Assembly: GCA_963920705.1 (NCBI GenBank)
Contig: OY987233.1
Location: 13,751,459-13,815,458 of the forward strand
Direction of reading: 5' to 3'
Length of the DNA: 64,000 nt
Source: Odiellus spinosus
Lineage: Eukaryota; Arthropoda; Arachnida; Opiliones; Phalangiidae
Shown here piece by piece: positions 1 to 10,150 of the stretch. Numbering within the stretch: the first letter of the stretch is position 1; each line of letters begins with the position of its first letter. The notes beneath the pieces were generated by a model. That model ran no database searches and was not told the DNA's origin. It saw only the letters and a list, made by a program, of their open reading frames with translations. The position numbers and the translations under genes were made by a program.

Positions 1-153
1 GACCAGCCAACGATACCGGCTCCCGACCAGCCACCGATCCCGCAGAACTGGACAGCGCCGAACCCCGTCCAACCGTACCCAGACGACCGTACTCGCTACG
101 ACCCCGAACGCGCATCAATTATAAAGATCTGTAATCCTTGCTTCCACCAATAA
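1..153 (+). CDS. 3' end of a proline-rich coding exon (partial, product unknown)
   Basis: Frame 1 is open from the first base to a TAA at 151-153 and encodes 50 residues rich in Pro, Asp, Gln and Asn. An imperfect repeat of the type DQPxIP occurs twice at the start, then a NWTAPNPVQPYP stretch, a charged DDRTRYDPERA stretch, and a tail with two cysteines. The first 120 bases are far more GC-rich than the following 3 kb, and composition drops right after the reading frame, as expected at a coding boundary. I do not recognise the protein. An AATAAA overlaps the stop codon. The opposite strand is also open over the GC-rich part, so the strand is inferred from residue composition and the stop position. 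A splice donor near the end (GTAATC at 131) cannot be excluded. Confidence 0.5.
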   Translation, partial: DQPTIPAPDQPPIPQNWTAPNPVQPYPDDRTRYDPERASIIKICNPCFHQ

Positions 154-154
154 A
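149..154 (+). other. possible polyadenylation signal AATAAA
   Basis: The hexamer AATAAA overlaps the TAA stop of the preceding reading frame. A second AATAAA lies near 264. In such AT-rich DNA the hexamer is common by chance, so support comes only from its position. Confidence 0.25.
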
Positions 155-550
155 CTATTACAACTACAAAGTAGTCGTTTCAATATATTGAAATATGATT
201 GGGTTTACAAATAGTGATACAAATAGCGCCGTCAAAATTTAGGTAGGATATTTAGGCTTATAGAATAAATATACGCGCCTTGTTAAATTTTAGTGTCAAA
301 ACTTCAAATATATAGATCAAGTAATACCGTATTAATGGAGTAAACAGTTTTGGAAAACGTATATCATATATAATATTGTATATACTTTGATTCCAGTCTC
401 TAGATAGATATAGATTGTAACATCCAAACGGTTAGAGAAACTTATTTTGGAAACTATATCCACCTCGAGTTAGCTTGTATGAAGACCGTAGAATGTAGCC
501 CGGATTAACGCCAATATCGAGAAGCTAAACCCTCAAACATATATCGGATT
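154..550. other. AT-rich sequence, no gene seen
   Basis: I see no reading frame, splice-bounded exon or clear repeat unit here. It may be 3' flanking sequence of the gene at the left edge. Confidence 0.4.
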
Positions 551-2220
551 TTTCATGAAACACTGGAAACGTCGTATTTATATCTTCGCGTTATCCGTTT
601 GAATAAACGCGTAAATTGTTTATTAATCGAGCTTCAAATTTTATCTCCTGATAATTCGTATTCATTTGATACGCGTCGGTTTATATAATTTGTGGTTTTA
701 TATTAACAAACAATTTATCCGAGATTAAAATATCCGAAAAAAGCCTAGTTATCAATGGATATCCTAATTTATTCATTATCCGATTCCGAGCTCTAGGATT
801 ATTCTTTTATAAATAGGACAAAATTGGTTTTTGTAGGAATATATAGTACGAAATAAAGGGTTTAATGGGGGGAATTTGATCCGATTCCGAACTCTAGGAT
901 TATTCTTTCAAAATATTGGATTATACAGGACACAAAATTTACTTTTATAGGATATTAAAGGACTGAAATTATCTCAAATAGTGGATTTAATTTGGGAAAT
1001 TTGATCCGATTCCGAACTCTAGGATTATTCTTTCAAAATATTGGATTATACAGGACACAAAATTAGATATTAAAGGACTAAAATTATCTCAAATAGAGGA
1101 TTTAATGGGGGAAATTTGATCCGATTCCGAACTCTATGGACAAAATTGTTTTTGTAGGATAATATAGGACGAAAATTATCTCAAACAAAGGGTTTAATGG
1201 GGGGGATTTGATCCGATTTCGAACTGTAGGATTTTTCTTACAAAATATAGGATTATACTTTTATAGGACAATATAGGACTAAAATTATCTCAAATAAAGG
1301 ATTTGATCCGATTCCGAGCTCTATTAGTAGCGAAATAAAATATAAAATAATTTACTTTTGAATAATACTTTAAATTGTAGTATTATCGAAAATGATATTT
1401 TTATATTATTAAAAATATTTTTGGTTTTCTATCTATTCCGTATCAATTCTCATCTAAGGATTAAAAATATTTCTATAGTCTTAATTACGAAAACGCAACT
1501 AGGATTTGAATTTAATTTCAAAAGCGTTCTCGCTAGCTATTGGTAGATTGCTCGCCTCGAGATATTTTAAATTCGTACTACGCTAATTCAATTAGGTCTC
1601 GCTCGTACCACTCCCATTTCAAGATAAGTTTAATACGGACTATTTTATAGTATTATAGTTTTAACATTAAGTATTGATTCGCCTTGGCTTTGACTAGTTT
1701 GCAAACTCCGCTTAAACTAGAATATTAATTTATAATCCAATTAGACCTAGTTAATTACGAAACTCTCGAGAATTATATATTTTCCAAAAATGTTGACAAT
1801 TTATTCAAGTAATTAAAATAAATTGGACCCTGGTTACTTACATTCTTCTTTATAAAGGATCATGTGACAGGCGCAAAAATAAATAAACCTATTGTCGAAA
1901 AAGTGCTCGTACAAATTTTACTCCAAAAATTTAACCGTTTTCTCGGAAAAGGGATTAGAAATTTGCGTCAATACCATTTTTTTCAGAGATAGAGATAGAG
2001 CTTAGAATCGGATAATGAATGACTTAGGATATCCATTGATAACTAGGATTTTTTCAGATATGTTAATATAAAACAACAAATTATATAAACGGACGCGTAT
2101 CAAATGGATACGGAATTATCCGGAGATAAAATTTGAATCTCGATTAATAAACAAATTACTCGTTTATTCGAACGGATAACGCGAAGATAAAAATACGACG
2201 TTTCTCGAAATCCGTGTAGA
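551..2220. mobile_element. foldback-type DNA transposon with long inverted arms
   Basis: Bases 551-800 and 1997-2220 are inverted copies of each other: both contain the CTTCGCGTTATCCGTT segment, the TTTGATACGCGTC segment and the TAGTTATCAATGGATATCC segment in matching order. The right arm lacks about 20-30 bp present in the left arm. The interior holds a tandem repeat (780-1325) and about 670 bp of unrelated AT-rich sequence without a transposase frame. A further copy of the outer arm lies at 55838-55945, so the arm is a dispersed repeat. Outer ends and target duplication are not resolved. Confidence 0.7.
780..1325. repeat. tandem repeat, units of about 92-125 bp
   Basis: The string GATCCGATTCCGAACTCTAG, with small changes, recurs at about 780, 878, 1003, 1118, 1210 and 1304, each followed by related AGGATTATTCTT and GGACTAAAATTATCTCAAAT segments. 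The array lies just inside the left arm of the foldback element and ends with the same CCGATTCCGAGCTCTA that ends the arm. Confidence 0.8.
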
Positions 2221-3063
2221 ATGAAATATAATTATTATATTTTAATCTAAATCGAAAGGAACAGCGACAAAATCACTAAATTATATAATAATCGAGATCT
2301 CAATTTGGGTTAAAATCCGCGAAGAAACTAGAGTTTCAAATTGTTCTTATCGGCGAATGAATAACTCGTATAACGTAACAATTTCCTGTAACAATTGAAT
2401 ACGAATAGAAAGTTTGCCGATACATTCGGGATATACGTTAACTCGAATAAGATATGGATATTGTTTTCACCAATGGAAAATATCCGATTGACATTCACTA
2501 TGGTATTATTCAATTAACAAAAGGTATACGAATTCCTATTAAGACAATTTTTGACCGAATTAGTTGATTTATCCTGATTAGGTAAGCTGTTTCCTTTGGT
2601 TATCATAGATGGGAGCGTATTGAAATTTAAAGTAAAACCGACGTCACGCCTATGTAAAAACAGGCTCGGGATATTTAAATTTCTCGTGTTTAAATTCGCT
2701 AGTTCAATTGAATCGAGTCTACTTTAGCAATAAATTAATTTTGAGCTCTCTCTTTCCCTTTTAAGTTTTAAACCATTCTTTCCCCTTATTTCTACGTAAA
2801 GTTTCCTTTGGTAATTCCTAATTAAATCTGGCTGTCGAAAGACAGCGGCTAAGAGATCGCGACAGTGCACGCGTGAGGAAAGTTAATATTAAGCTGATAT
2901 CAAGCTCTCTTTTGTTTTGGAGAAACGCGCTGGTGTATATGTATGTATTACTAACCTTTTCTATATAAGCTAGATCGTCTTACCAAATACGTCTTGCTTT
3001 GTATATTTGAACTGATATACAAACTAAAACAATGTTTGACGCTTCCCTCCACTAAACACACTC
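2221..3063. other. no gene or repeat recognised
   Basis: AT-rich sequence between the foldback element and the next MITE. A 61-codon frame on the - strand at 2328-2513 has no recognisable features. Confidence 0.4.
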
Positions 3064-3531
3064 TTAAAAGGGAGAATGAACTGGTTCTGACGAGGGATTT
3101 TTGTATCGTTTAAAGGATGATGCACACAGACTAGTTTTCGCGCGTTTCACGCTCGCGCGCCCCTAGATTTCTATGAAGGCGGATGCAAACAGACATATTT
3201 TCACGCGTTTCACGCTCACGCTTTAATGGTACTTCTATTAGCGCACGAGCTTTAAACGCGCCAAAATATGATGAAAATTGTTCTATGCGCATCCGCCTTT
3301 AATCTCGAATTAGTTTTACACAGGTCTGAGTTCACGACCTTTAATACTTTAAATAGTCATAATACTGTAATTAACTTGAGTTTATTGGAGGCTATGGATC
3401 ATAGTTCAGCCTAGTTTCGTTGTAGGAAGTAAAACAATTTTTTTCTAGCTTAATGTTGTTTGTAATCTTTTTTACTTAAAATTTAAACGATAAGAAAATG
3501 ACTCGTCAAAGATAGTTCATTCTCCCTTTAA
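3064..3531. mobile_element. TTAA-flanked MITE, family B
   Basis: The left end reads TTAAAAGGGAGAATGAACT at 3064 and the right end is its inverse, AGTTCATTCTCCCTTTAA, ending at 3531. Similarity continues inward to a TGACGAG-type segment. The interior has two tandem copies of a segment containing CGCGTTTCACGCTC (about 3120-3230), then an inverted related segment ending in a GATGCGC/GCGCATC-type match near 3290. There is no coding capacity. Confidence 0.75.
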
Positions 3532-3739
3532 AATTTTACTTAAGTTTCGTAGAGCTGACCAATTAAGAAGCTTCGAGAAAACGGGGATATATATATACAC
3601 AAGAACCAACGCTGTTGTTGTTGTTTCATAATTGAAATTAAGATTCAAAGTTTCCCGGGCGTTAATTTTACGCCTCAATGAGTGCCTAGTTGCAGTATAG
3701 GGACCCTTTTTGTGAAGTATAAATAAAGGGAATATATAA

Positions 3740-4050
3740 CATATCTTAGCTGGATTCATGGAGATCCTTTATTGCCTCCGTGTAAGGTCTAGCGACCAAT
3801 GAGGAAAGGCCCGTCGTTCACGCGAGATCTCCAGGAGACTTACAATCGCGTTCGATTGGTCGCTAGACCTTATACGGGAGGAAATCAGGATCTCCATGAA
3901 TCCCGCTAAGCCTATTTTCCTGGTAAGTTTTAAATTCATTCCAAGTTTAATATTTGTTCTTAAATTTTTTTGATAGTGATTTAGGCCTATTTAAACAATA
4001 AGGAATCGATAAAAAAAATCACTTGTTGTTAGGTTGCATTCTCCATTTAA
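3740..4050. mobile_element. family A MITE, 5'-truncated copy
   Basis: This copy carries the family A palindromic core: CATGGAGATCC, then TAAGGTCTAGCGACCAAT, then the inverse ATTGGTCGCTAGACCTTA and GGATCTCCATG. The right terminus is GTTGCATTCTCCATTTAA ending at 4050. The left terminus is not recognisable upstream of about 3740, where the sequence may join other DNA. Confidence 0.75.
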
Positions 4051-4321
4051 TCTTAACTAATTAAAGTTAACTAACTAAAGGCTGTACTGTAATTAGTTAC
4101 GTAATCGCGGTGTACACGCGTATTTTTTGTAGAAATGGTAACCCCTGGCTCGGTCAGAGGGTATGCCTAAAATTATTACGAGATATTTTTCAAAGTTAGC
4201 CGAGTATGTTATCTTCCCTTTAATTATGACTTTGAAGACAAAATAAGTAGTTTAACTTTTCCTAATTCGAGCTTAACATCGATTAATTATTAATATAACA
4301 TAAATAATTTTACATTCTTAC

Positions 4322-4395
4322 CTGATGAAAAGGGTTAAACCCAACATGAAAAATGTGCAGCACAACAATTCGGCTCTTCCAACGATGCTCGACAC
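4322..4395 (-). CDS. TMTC-family protein, exon 3' of the 4540-4717 exon (partial gene)
   Basis: On the - strand this 74-nt exon follows an acceptor (TTTGAAATTAG) at 4396 and ends at the donor CAG|GTAAGA at 4322/4321. It encodes VSSIVGRAELL followed by a hydrophobic run (CCTFFMLGLTLFI), leaving two bases (AG) for a codon completed in the next exon. Joined to the exon at 4540-4717 it restores HTEAV-x-x-IVGRAELL, the signature found in TMTC1-4 between the luminal loop and the next membrane helix. TMTC proteins are ER multi-pass proteins with C-terminal TPRs, known to direct O-mannosylation of cadherin domains. The next downstream exon was not found between here and base 1. Confidence 0.9.
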
Positions 4396-4539
4396 CTAAT
4401 TTCAAATAATAATAAAAAATCAAATTAAATTTTATGAAACTACGGGGCGTTGTTTACTTTTAAGGGATAAACTGATAGACTTTTGCTTGAACGTATTGTT
4501 TCTATGCGGGTAGATATCAATTTTGTATAGAATACGTAC

Positions 4540-4717
4540 CGCTTCGGTATGTACAGGATGGGTCGCGAACAAAATGGCGGCAGTGAGTGACGTCGGCCAA
4601 TTCCAGGCTAAACACCGACGACAAAAATCTGCCAATTGGACGCTCACGATGACGTGAAGTATTACGTTGACTACATGGTAGCCAATCACGTTTTCCGCGC
4701 TTAATATTGCATTCATT
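4540..4717 (-). CDS. TMTC-family protein, N-terminal membrane-region exon (partial gene)
   Basis: On the - strand this 178-nt exon begins after a strong acceptor (TATATTTTCAG) and ends at GAAGCG|GTACGT. It starts with the last base of a codon, then 59 codons in phase 0 with the next exon. The product includes GYHVVNVILH, a hydrophobic membrane stretch, a Cys/Arg-rich loop, then a second hydrophobic stretch ending in LFATHPVHTEA. The H-x-x-N-V-x-L-H and HP-V/I-HTEAV motifs are diagnostic of TMTC1-4; which paralogue this is cannot be decided from about 83 residues. The frame is intact with conserved splice phases, arguing against a pseudogene. Upstream exons (higher coordinates) were not recognised; the adjacent 4750-5540 is a repeat array, so the 5' intron may be long. 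Confidence 0.92.
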
Positions 4718-4749
4718 CTGAAAATATACGATAAAACAATATTCAAAAA

Positions 4750-5540
4750 TTAGAGGGGGGGTGAAAAGTAATTTGAAATAAATTTTTAAATCACCGTAAT
4801 TAAATTAAATTACACTTAAATCAATTAATTAAATTATATTTAATATTAATTGGAGGCTAAGGTTTCTAATTAAATTAAATTACACTTAGATCAATTAATT
4901 AAATTATATTTAATATTAATTGGAGGCTAATGTTTTTATTTAATCCAATTTAACTAAAAAATGGTACCGTATTAATATAGATAAATATAATTTAAAATTA
5001 CACTTAGATCAATTAATTAGTTTATATTTAATATCATTGAAAGACTAAGTTTTTAATTAATCCAATTTAATTAAATATTAATACATTATGAATATATAAA
5101 TTACAAATTAATTTTGAAATTGAAATAAATTTTCAAATTACCGTACTTAAATTAAAATTACACCTAAATTATCAATTAAAAGATTAATTAAATTATATTT
5201 AATATCATTTAGAGACTAAAGTTTTTAATTAATCCAATTTAATTAAAAATTGGTACGTAGTAATATAGATAAATATAATTTAAAATTACACTTAAATCCG
5301 TAAATCAAATTATATTTATTATTAATTAGGCAATAATGTCTTTAATTAAATTAAATCCAGTTTAATTAAAAACTGGTACCTTAGTAATATATAAATTACA
5401 AATTAATTTTGAAATTCAAATAAATTTTAAAATCACCGTACTTAAATTAAATTAAAATTACACTTAAATTGTGTTTAAAAATAATTAGAAACTGAAACTT
5501 TTAATTTAAAATTGGTATACGGTATTACGGTACGTATTAA
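4750..5540. repeat. degenerate tandem repeat, about 70-130 bp units
   Basis: Recurring modules are AAATTACACTTAGATCAATT, AATTATATTTAATATTAATT, GGAGGCTAA or variants, TTTAATTAATCCAATTTAAT and TTGGTACC-type strings. They repeat in the same order about six to seven times with indels. GC is very low. The array lies immediately 5' of a TMTC exon and so probably inside its intron. Confidence 0.8.
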
Positions 5541-5918
5541 ATAATAAATTACTAATTAATTTTAACCAATAAATCTAGGTCTAATTTATGGTTTCATGGC
5601 TATCAGAACTAAATAGACTATCCCTCGAATTAGCATCGAGTTAAATACGTCAACATTCCTTATCAAAATATAGGCGTATTAAACTAATAAAGTTCAACGG
5701 GTGTCAAAACGCGATAAAATATTATATTGTAGATTTCCCAAAAGTCGTATTCATCATTATACTTATATATACACCTCGCTCGCTTCATTAGGCCTAAATA
5801 TGATCCGCTTATGACTCGCGATGTTTCAAATTTGCGCCTTTCCAAATTTAGACTTAATATAAACGTTTATGAAGTCGAAATTCGAAACTATATCTTCTCT
5901 TCTAATTTGAAAGTCACC
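5541..5918. other. no gene recognised
   Basis: AT-rich sequence. A short - strand frame near 5700-5760 includes EYDFWE, but it lacks flanking TMTC motifs and splice sites and is not called. Confidence 0.3.
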
Positions 5919-6360
5919 TTAAAGGGAGAATGCAATGTAACAACAACTGATTTTTTTATCGATTCCTTATTGTTTAAATAGGCCTAATCCACTAGTGTAA
6001 AAATATACGAACGATTATTAAACTAGAAATAAATTAAAAATTTACCCGGAAAATAGGCTTAGCGGGATTCATGGAGATCCTGATTTCCTCGCGTATAAGG
6101 TCTAGCAACCATTCGAACGCGATTGTAAGTCTCGTGGAGATCTCACGTGAATGACGGGCCTTCGCTCAATGGTCGCTAGACCTTACACGGATACAATTCA
6201 GGATCTACATGAATCCCGCTAAGCCTATTTTCCGGGTAAGTTTTAAATTTATTTCTAGTTTAATATTTGTTTTGTAAACTTTTTATCTGTGGATTAGGCC
6301 TATTTAAACGATAAGGAATCGATAATTTTTTTTTTTTATTAGGTTGCATTCTTCCTTTAA
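5919..6360. mobile_element. family A MITE, full-length copy
   Basis: Left end TTAAAGGGAGAATGCAATG at 5919; right end GGTTGCATTCTTCCTTTAA at 6360. Between the ends lie inverted pairs: AATAGGCCTAATCC / GGATTAGGCCTATTT, TAAACTAGAAATAAATT / AATTTATTTCTAGTTTA, AAAATAGGCTTAGCGGGATT and its inverse, and the TAAGGTCTAGC / GCTAGACCTTA core. At 442 bp it serves as the reference copy for family A here. Confidence 0.9.
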
Positions 6361-6412
6361 GAGATATAGTTGTTTCAAAGACAATTTTTTGCAAATAATT
6401 TTTAATCATTAT

Positions 6413-6749
6413 CAGAAGCCGATGAAACCCTCCTTTGAAGTCTATTACTCCCGGGTCTTGTCTACCCCTCTCTGTATGGGTTAGTTTCAAAAAGCGCGAT
6501 TCGTACGCCTCCTAACGGTAGATATTTGCGGAGCGGGAGTTCGTCGAGCGAATACATCTAGCAGCCTTGGAGTTCGTCAAAAAAACGTCGTCGTTTGTGG
6601 AGAGAGAGGATTTCTAATTTTCCCTAGACAGGGGGCATGAAGTAGGACCCCTCCGATCTCGTACAATTGTGAATTTTACCCATACAGAGAGGAGCGCTAT
6701 ATGGAACATTAGAGTAGTAGACTTCAAAGGAGGGTTTCATCGGCTTCTG
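6413..6749. mobile_element. CAGAAG-ended MITE (family G) with 7-bp target duplication
   Basis: The termini form a long inverted repeat: CAGAAGCCGATGAAACCCTC at 6413 and its inverse ending at 6749, continuing through a TTTGAAGTCTA-type segment to about 30 bp. Imperfect inverted similarity continues inward (CTCTGTATGGGT / ACCCATACAGAG). The 7-mer TCATTAT sits immediately before (6406-6412) and after (6750-6756) the element, as expected for a target-site duplication. The interior has no reading frame of interest. Confidence 0.85.
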
Positions 6750-6756
6750 TCATTAT

Positions 6757-7152
6757 CATAATAATATTTATTTTACAACAACAAATTATTGAAGGCAACC
6801 ACAGACGCGAACACATTTGCTAACTAGCAATAAACAAACTATCTATTGAAATTAAATTAAATTAAACTATGAATTTTGAAGAAGCCCCTGTTCCAGAAGA
6901 ATTTATTTAGCAAATAAAACAATAGCGTATCAATGTTTCAATGGGTTAACAAAGTTATGGGTAAAGTTGTGCATATTTGGTTTTTGGTAGCTATGATGCA
7001 AACACTTCATTAAAGTTTTGCACCGAGCTTTTGGCTTCCGAATCGATGGTTATTATTATTGAAAATGCTCGCTTCTGAGTTGAAGAAGTAATTTTTTCTT
7101 GGAAGTATTGATAAATTTGCAATGCGGTTGAGGCGTGTTAATGTGTTTTATT
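6757..7152. other. no gene recognised
   Basis: AT-rich sequence between two MITEs with no supported feature. Confidence 0.3.
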
Positions 7153-7491
7153 CTTAAAGTAAGGCTATCAGCATTTATGGATTACATTTTTACTTTTATC
7201 ATACTATTAAAACGCCATATTCAAAATTTTATACCCAGCTTGTTGACGCTTTGGAAAGAAACTCTACAATAGTGAAAACACGGTACCATAGTGATGACGT
7301 AGTATCGCGGGGAATTTTTATTTTAAAAATTTCGAAAATGGCGATTATAAAATATGTATTTTTACTGTCGCGGTAATTTTGTTCTATGACATATGTATAT
7401 AAATTTTGAATCGTTTTTTAACGATCTTTCCGAAAATCCTACTCAATTTCCATTTGGAGTTCCTAAAAAGTTCGTGACAGCCGCACTTTAA
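7153..7491 (-). mobile_element. family E MITE, internally deleted copy
   Basis: Begins TTAAAGTAAGGCTATC at 7153 and ends GTGACAGCCGCACTTTAA at 7491, an imperfect inverted pair. It contains the family E signatures GTGATGACGTAGTAT, TGGCGATTATAAAATATG, ACTGTCGCGGTAATTTTG and CTCAATTTCCATTTGGAG. Compared with longer copies it lacks the segment with TACCTTTCGTACGAAAATT. No coding capacity. Confidence 0.85.
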
Positions 7492-8049
7492 GAAGTCTTT
7501 TGGTATCTCGACCTCTTCGTGATATCGAATTCGGGTGGGAGCAATAAGTAGCTAATATTACCATGGCGTCGCCTACTTCGTAACTGCAAGTTGATATTGA
7601 ATATAATATATTTAATATATTCTGATGGCCCGGTCACGAATATTTTAGATTATATATTTAGATAGATCTCAAGTATATTTGATAGTATATAGGACGGACG
7701 GACGGACGGCGATATTCTTGCTTGAATTAAACATATATTTTCCATTTCCAATTCCATTTACGATATAACTCGACTAAGCTCGCTAAATATAGGTTATTTA
7801 CACTTCTTTGAAATTTATTCGAGTTTAGTGAAGATTAATTTATTAAAAGTTTATTAAACTAGATAAGTTGGCCCGTCATTAATGGCTCTGTCATTTAGGT
7901 CCGTGTATTTCATTTTGTTTTAAGGAAACTGTCTCAGTTTGTTTTAAAGAAACTGTCTTAGTTTAAATTATTTTTACGTGTCAGAACACAAGATATATTA
8001 AATATAATTTTTGTAGTTTTATTTAAATTTCTATTTAATTTTTTCGAAT
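7492..8049. other. no gene; short GGAC repeats
   Basis: Contains a (GGAC)n run at about 7693-7709 and a twofold repeat of a GAAACTGTCT-type segment at 7925-7965. No exon or MITE termini were recognised. Confidence 0.35.
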
Positions 8050-8330
8050 GCATATGGATTCCGATTGCGTTAGAAAGAAACTTTAAAATGAAAATGTCAA
8101 AAATTTATTGGTAATTTTTTCCGACATGTGACGTATACTTTTATTTCTGGAACGTAATTAACGATAATTTCTGTACGACTTGATCAGGATTAAGATTTTT
8201 TACGAAAAATACCGCCCCAAAAGCGACTTTATCACTGGTACCAGAACGCGCGAGAATGAACTGTAAGCGACCTTAGTAATGACGTAGTATTGCGGGGAAT
8301 TTTAATTTTTAAAATCTCGAATAAGAGGAT
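8050..8330 (-). mobile_element. family E MITE fragment
   Basis: Matches the part of family E missing from the copy at 7153-7491: the GTTAGAAAGAAACTT segment, GTAATTAACGATAATTT, the GCGACTTTATCACTGG segment, AACGCGCGAGAATGAACTG and GTAATGACGTAGTATTGCGG. It stops within the element, before the CATTTGGAG end. Confidence 0.75.
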
Positions 8331-8369
8331 CATATAATATATATTTTATCACAGGTAAATCAGGCTTCA

Positions 8370-8830
8370 ATTTTACAAGTAAGGCATATTATGATTGGTA
8401 TGTGTGTCTGAAAGATTTGTCGTCAGAGCTTTCGCCCAAGGAATGAGGAAAAAAAAAAAACCAAAAACTCTAAAACTGTCGAGATACGGAATTGGAAATT
8501 GCCCTCTCTAGCGGTTGAGATTGGTACTAAGTAGGCGGTGCTAATATCGTGCCGAACTTTCTAGACGTTTACGAGGGTGAAATGTATCTACGGAAAACGA
8601 CTCTTCCCTCTCTCTCGCGAAACGAAGGAGCGTGTCTCGCTCGGCCGTCGTGATTTCGAGTCTGATTTATTCTAGAAAGAATATACCGAGCCTTGCCGCC
8701 TTTCTGTACAAATTTTGGAATACTTAGGGTGAAACCGTGGACTGAGAAAATCGGACTCACTTCATCGTCACCCGCAGTATGTCATCTTATAAACTTGAAG
8801 GATGATTTATTTGTGATTTTTATTGATTCA
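8370..8830. mobile_element. family F element, copy without clear ends
   Basis: About 450 bp matches 45455-45890: GGCATATTATGATTGGTA, AACTCTAAAACTGTCGAGATACGG, CCCTCTCTAGCGGTTGAGATTGG, GAAACCGTGGACTGAGAAAATCGG and CTTATAAACTTGAAGGATGA are all shared. A 63-codon frame on the - strand (8569-8760) has a counterpart in the other copy, but most differences between the two change residues, so it does not look selected. The TTAA termini present at 45382-45954 are not visible here. Confidence 0.8.
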
Positions 8831-9340
8831 GGTAATAGGCCTAGCTAGTAACTTAAATAGTTTTTAATTGTCTCTGCTATTTTCTTGATTATATTATAAT
8901 ATATATATACCTTAGATATCTTTTGAAATTTGATAAAACTCTTTTTTTTTTTTCTTTCTTTTCCGTTAGTTTGAAACTTTTGTAAAGTGGTTGGGGAAGG
9001 AATACGTATCATATATTTAGTGGGTGAAGGGACCAACCAACCAACCAACCAAACCCCCTCATCCGTATTTCCTATCTAAATTCTATATATTATTTTAAAT
9101 AAATCCCAGGGAAATTGTAGTGTACGGTGTGTAGTCAAGGAACTGGGGTTCGTGAAGGTTTAAGGGGGGTTCTGCAGTGCAGTCCTTATCGGGTTTTCTA
9201 CGCTTTTAAATCCCCGCTGCCGTTTTCTCCAAACGGATTTACATATATTTATATCCCCGGGGTTAGACTGTTCCTTCTACGAAAAATAAAAGGGGGAATG
9301 AACTATCACGAAATGACGTGTTACGATTTGGCCCATTTTT
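8831..9340. other. low-complexity flank, no gene
   Basis: Contains a poly-T tract near 8943 and an (AACC)n run at 9034-9053. A 124-codon + strand frame at 9127-9501 runs into the 30-bp minisatellite and is not considered a gene. Confidence 0.35.
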
Positions 9341-9349
9341 TTAGAGACA

Positions 9350-10150
9350 ATTCCAAAATTAGTTTTGAAGCTAAATTGAGTTTCAAAATTAGTTTTAAAG
9401 CTATACTGATTTCAGAAATTTATTTTGAAGCTAAATTTAATTCCAAAAAAATAATTTTGAGACTAAATTTAATTTTAAAATTTATTTTGAAGCTAAATTG
9501 AATTTCGAATTTATTTTGAAGCTAAATTTAATTCCAAAAAAATAATTTTGAGACTAAATTTAATTTTAAAATTTATTTTGAAGCTAAATTGAATTTCGAA
9601 TTTATTTTGAAGCTAAATTGAATTTCGAATTTATTTTGAAGCTATATTGAATTTCAAAATTTATTTTGGAGCTAAATTAATTTTAAAAATTTATTTTGAA
9701 GCTAAATTGATTTTAAAAATTTATTTTGAAGCTAAATTGATTTTAAAAATTTATTTTGAAGCTAAATTGATTTTAAAAATTTATTTTGAAGCTAAATTGA
9801 TTTTAAAAATTTATTTTGAGGCTAAATTGAAATTCAAAATTCATTTTGAAGCTAAATTGAATTTCAAAATTCATTTTGAAGCTATATTGAGTTTCAAAAA
9901 TCATTTTGAAGCTAAATTGAGTCTCAAAATTAATTTTGAAGCTAAATTGAGTTTCAAAATTAATTTTCAAGCTCAATTCAATTCCGCATAAATGATGGAG
10001 ATAATTACAGCTTTGTAAATAATTTTGAAGCCAAGTTACAATTATTTACTAATAATTTTGTAGCTAAATTAAATTTCTCATAAATTTTGAAGCTAAATTA
10101 AATTTCTCATAAATTTTGAAGCTAAGTTAAATTTCTCATAAATGTTGAAG
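9350..10150. repeat. 30-bp minisatellite (GAAGCTAAATTGA type)
   Basis: The unit TTATTTTGAAGCTAAATTGA plus TTTTAAAAAT repeats about 25 times. Units at 9661-9830 are nearly identical, with 30-33-bp diverged units on both sides. Because 30 is a multiple of three, a 114-codon repetitive frame arises (about 10 residues per unit), a by-product. The sequences GGGGGAATGAACTATC (9292) and GGGGAATGAAATACC (10265) flank the array as imperfect direct repeats. Confidence 0.9.

Noticed and set aside
5690..5770. - strand peptide EYDFWE resembling the TMTC NDFWG motif
   Set aside because: No neighbouring TMTC residues (the SYRPL-type motif is absent) and no splice sites; the similarity is only a few residues.
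9647..9991. 114-codon + strand frame with a 10-residue KIYFEAKLIL-type repeat
   Set aside because: By-product of a 30-bp minisatellite with no start context or flanking unique coding sequence.
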